NCBI GenBank assembly: GCA_047615875.1
Contig: JBLHGU010000073.1
Span: 1-23,433 of the forward strand
DNA length: 23,433 nt
From: JBLHGU01 sp047615875
GTDB lineage: Bacteria; Pseudomonadota; Gammaproteobacteria; Arenicellales; CAJQKF01
Direction: 5' to 3'
Shown: piece after piece, positions 21,608-23,433 of the stretch
Position numbering within the stretch: the stretch's first letter is position 1
How the letters are laid out: every line of letters begins with the position of its first letter
Notes under the pieces: model-generated
The model's input: only the letters and a program-made list of their open reading frames with translations
What the model was told of the DNA's origin: nothing
Database searches by the model: none
Made by a program: the position numbers and the translations under genes

Positions 21608-22633
21608 ATGACTAAGTACAGTTTTCTTGATGACTATAGTGAAGGCTGTCATCCAGCCATCCTGAAGGCTCTGACCAGTACGAATCTGGTGCAACAAACC
21701 GCCTATGGAAATGACGAATATTGTGAGTTAGCCAAAAACCGAATACAAAGCCATCTGAGTGATAAGCAGACGCCAGTGTTTTTTGTTGCTGGCGGAACAC
21801 TTGCTAATATAATTATTACGTCGAGTGTGCTTAGATCACATGAAGCGGTAATCTCAGCACATAGTGGGCATATGGTTGTCAGGGAAACAGGTGCCATTGA
21901 GGCGGTAGGACATAAAATCATAACCGTGCCTTCAGACGATGGTAAGTTAACCAGTGACGACATTAGTAATGCATTGGAGAACAATGCCCACTATCCACAC
22001 ATGGCTAAACCTCGTCTGGTTTATATATCCAATGCCACCGAGCTTGGTACGGTATATACCAAAGCAGAGTTAATCGCCTTATCTGAAGTTTGTCGAGCAA
22101 ATGGGTTGTTATTGATGATGGATGGTGCTCGTCTGGGCACCGCTTTAACTTCCGATATCAGCACCTTAACCTTACAGTATATTGCCGAACTGACGGATAT
22201 TTTCTGGATCGGCGGAACTAAAGCTGGAGCATTGATAGGCGAGGCGATCGTAATTCCTAATATATCGCTTGCGAATGACTTTTCTTTTCATATTAAACAA
22301 CGTGGTGCTTTGTTAGCTAAAGGTCGTTTACTCGGTATTCAGTTTGCACAATTATTTAAAGATGATCTTTTCTTTCGGTCCAGTCAGTTCGCAAACAGGA
22401 TGGCGAGAAAACTATCCAAGGGTATTGTTGAAAATGGCCATGATTTAGCTTCGATCACTGAAAGCAACCAGATATTCCCTATATTGCCAAACCCATTAAT
22501 CGAAAAACTACAGGAAAACTTTGCCTTCTATCAGTGGCAAAAACTTAAAGATAATCATTCTGTTATTCGCCTGGTAACTTCCTGGGCGACGGATGAACAA
22601 CGAGTTGATGAATTTGTAGAGAAAATTAGTTAA
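21608..22633 (+). CDS. Low-specificity L-threonine aldolase / beta-eliminating lyase family enzyme
   Basis: A 341-residue pyridoxal-phosphate enzyme of fold type I. FLDDYSEGCHPAILKAL opens it. HSGHMVVRETGAIEAVGHKI holds the cofactor-stacking His, MMDGARLGTAL the Asp172 that contacts the pyridine nitrogen, and IFWIGGTKAGALIGEAIV the Schiff-base Lys205. This fits the Pseudomonas-type low-specificity threonine aldolase, which splits threonine or allo-threonine to glycine and acetaldehyde. Related enzymes act on other beta-hydroxy amino acids. The protein is full length. No clear ribosome site precedes the ATG, consistent with coupling to the LON-domain gene 24 bp upstream. Confidence 0.92.
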   Translation: MTKYSFLDDYSEGCHPAILKALTSTNLVQQTAYGNDEYCELAKNRIQSHLSDKQTPVFFVAGGTLANIIITSSVLRSHEAVISAHSGHMVVRETGAIEAVGHKIITVPSDDGKLTSDDISNALENNAHYPHMAKPRLVYISNATELGTVYTKAELIALSEVCRANGLLLMMDGARLGTALTSDISTLTLQYIAELTDIFWIGGTKAGALIGEAIVIPNISLANDFSFHIKQRGALLAKGRLLGIQFAQLFKDDLFFRSSQFANRMARKLSKGIVENGHDLASITESNQIFPILPNPLIEKLQENFAFYQWQKLKDNHSVIRLVTSWATDEQRVDEFVEKIS

Positions 22634-22706
22634 ACCTGAGCTGGTAACGCCCTGATATATGTATTTTTGATCAGCTTCAGGAGACATTGTCTAGTAGAGG
22701 AAGAGC

Positions 22707-23433
22707 ATGATTAGTAAATGGTATCCAATAAAATTCGAACCAGAAGTAGAACGCCTTTATGCTATGCACTTGCTGGATCGATTCATTCCGCTAATCCGAT
22801 TAGCATCCGGTATCGGTATCGTTGCTTTTATTGGTTTCATGTTTTGGGACTTACTGCTTGATCCTACTGCCTTAAGCAAAACAGGCCCTATCCGTTTGAT
22901 CGCAGTTTTGCATTTTACTATCGGCATTGGACTATCATTTCTGCCTGTCATTCGATACAACCCCAAGTATTGGTTGCCTGTAATAGTATATACCTATTGT
23001 GGCTATATTATTTTGCTGACTATTATTTTCTCATTATTGCCGGGCGGGTTTGTTGCTGGTGTTGGCGGTTTTATATTGGGGATGATTTTTGTACCAGCAA
23101 TTACTAACGGCGCTCGTCAGGCGTTCATTGTTTTGACATCCCAGTTATCAATCGCTTTGTTCCTGATGGCCTATCTGGGTGGTTCAGAATTTGAACTAAT
23201 CAATGCACTCGCCTGGGTGGGTGGTGGTCTCGGCTTTGTAGTTGGATTTGCCTATCTTCTGGACGTCATCAACCGGCACGCATTTCAATTGGAAAGAATG
23301 CTCGAAGATGAAAAAAATAAGTCAGAGGCACTTCTCCTGAATATTCTGCCGGCAGAAATAGCTGCCCGGCTAAAAGCCCGTGAAGAACCTTTGGCAGATA
23401 CCCACGAGAACGTATCAGTTTTATTCGCAGACC
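22707..23433 (+). CDS. Class III adenylate/guanylate cyclase, membrane N-terminal part (truncated by window edge)
   Basis: The frame is open from ATG 22707 through the last base (242 codons shown). GAGGAAG 4 bp before the ATG is a good ribosome site. Residues ~30-185 form six hydrophobic helices (for example LIRLASGIGIVAFIGFMFW and YCGYIILLTIIFSLLPGG). A charged helix follows (RMLEDEKNKSEALL), then NILPAEIAARLKAREEPLAD and VSVLFAD. The last two are the standard lead into a class III cyclase catalytic domain, and the final Asp is the first metal ligand. The rest lies outside the window. Six-helix sensor-cyclases make cAMP (less often cGMP) at the inner membrane. The 73-bp upstream gap has an imperfect hairpin, CCTGAGCTG 22635-22643 with CAGCTTCAGG 22672-22681. 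Confidence 0.9.
   Translation, partial: MISKWYPIKFEPEVERLYAMHLLDRFIPLIRLASGIGIVAFIGFMFWDLLLDPTALSKTGPIRLIAVLHFTIGIGLSFLPVIRYNPKYWLPVIVYTYCGYIILLTIIFSLLPGGFVAGVGGFILGMIFVPAITNGARQAFIVLTSQLSIALFLMAYLGGSEFELINALAWVGGGLGFVVGFAYLLDVINRHAFQLERMLEDEKNKSEALLLNILPAEIAARLKAREEPLADTHENVSVLFAD

Noticed and set aside
1..23433. CRISPR array, phage module or toxin-antitoxin pair
   Set aside because: No regularly spaced repeats, phage structural genes or recognisable toxin/antitoxin families were seen on either strand.

Overview
The window looks like part of the chromosome of a gammaproteobacterium, probably a free-living aquatic one. The evidence is the housekeeping set on the right (trmB, sufE, a LON substrate-binding-domain protein, a class III adenylate cyclase), moderate base composition, and many stand-alone small-molecule enzymes and transporters. 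I cannot name a genus.

Region A (1 to about 4360) is a decayed accessory island. It opens inside an IS6-family transposase and then has the last ~45 codons of a Baeyer-Villiger monooxygenase. Two intact minus-strand genes follow, a GMC oxidoreductase and an Asp/Glu-racemase-family protein, and then the first ~100 codons of an HSL-type esterase. A monooxygenase making esters, an esterase and a GMC dehydrogenase would suit a ketone/alcohol catabolic cassette, but only its middle survives. The island seems to end near a 24-nt fragment identical to the anticodon-to-T-arm part of bacterial tRNA-Phe (4337-4360), preceded by short direct repeats. This is a likely attachment-site scar.

Region B (4360-5694) has no large gene, but it is not empty. 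It has a set of alternating inverted repeats with mutually exclusive pairings. It also has a compact unit made of a consensus CRP site, a 34-codon ORF encoding a one-helix membrane peptide, and a strong UUCG-loop terminator. Two out-of-order relics of an IS91-family transposase follow, separated by a 159-bp segment bounded by perfect 19-bp inverted repeats.

Region C (5695-14772) has a divergent pair of a radical SAM protein and an exported DUF547 protein, then an EamA exporter divergent from an MFS transporter. A tight plus-strand run follows: GFA-type zinc protein, PanE-like reductase, CTP-synthase-C-terminal-like amidotransferase homologue, gamma-glutamylcyclotransferase-like protein and SAM-methyltransferase-like protein. 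This looks like one uncharacterised operon. A DUF3565 protein and a YdcZ/DUF606 transporter close the region.

Region D (14769-19089) is a two-armed divergent locus. The left arm has an Asp/Glu racemase, a TauD-type Fe(II)/2-oxoglutarate dioxygenase and a GH-A-like protein missing its expected acid/base residue. The right arm has a TauE/SafE exporter and a PhyH-type dioxygenase. It may handle a small amino or sulfonated compound, which is an inference.

Region E (19079-23433) carries trmB, sufE, a flavodoxin-fold protein, a LON-domain protein, a threonine-aldolase-family enzyme and the N-terminal part of a membrane-bound adenylate cyclase cut off by the window edge.
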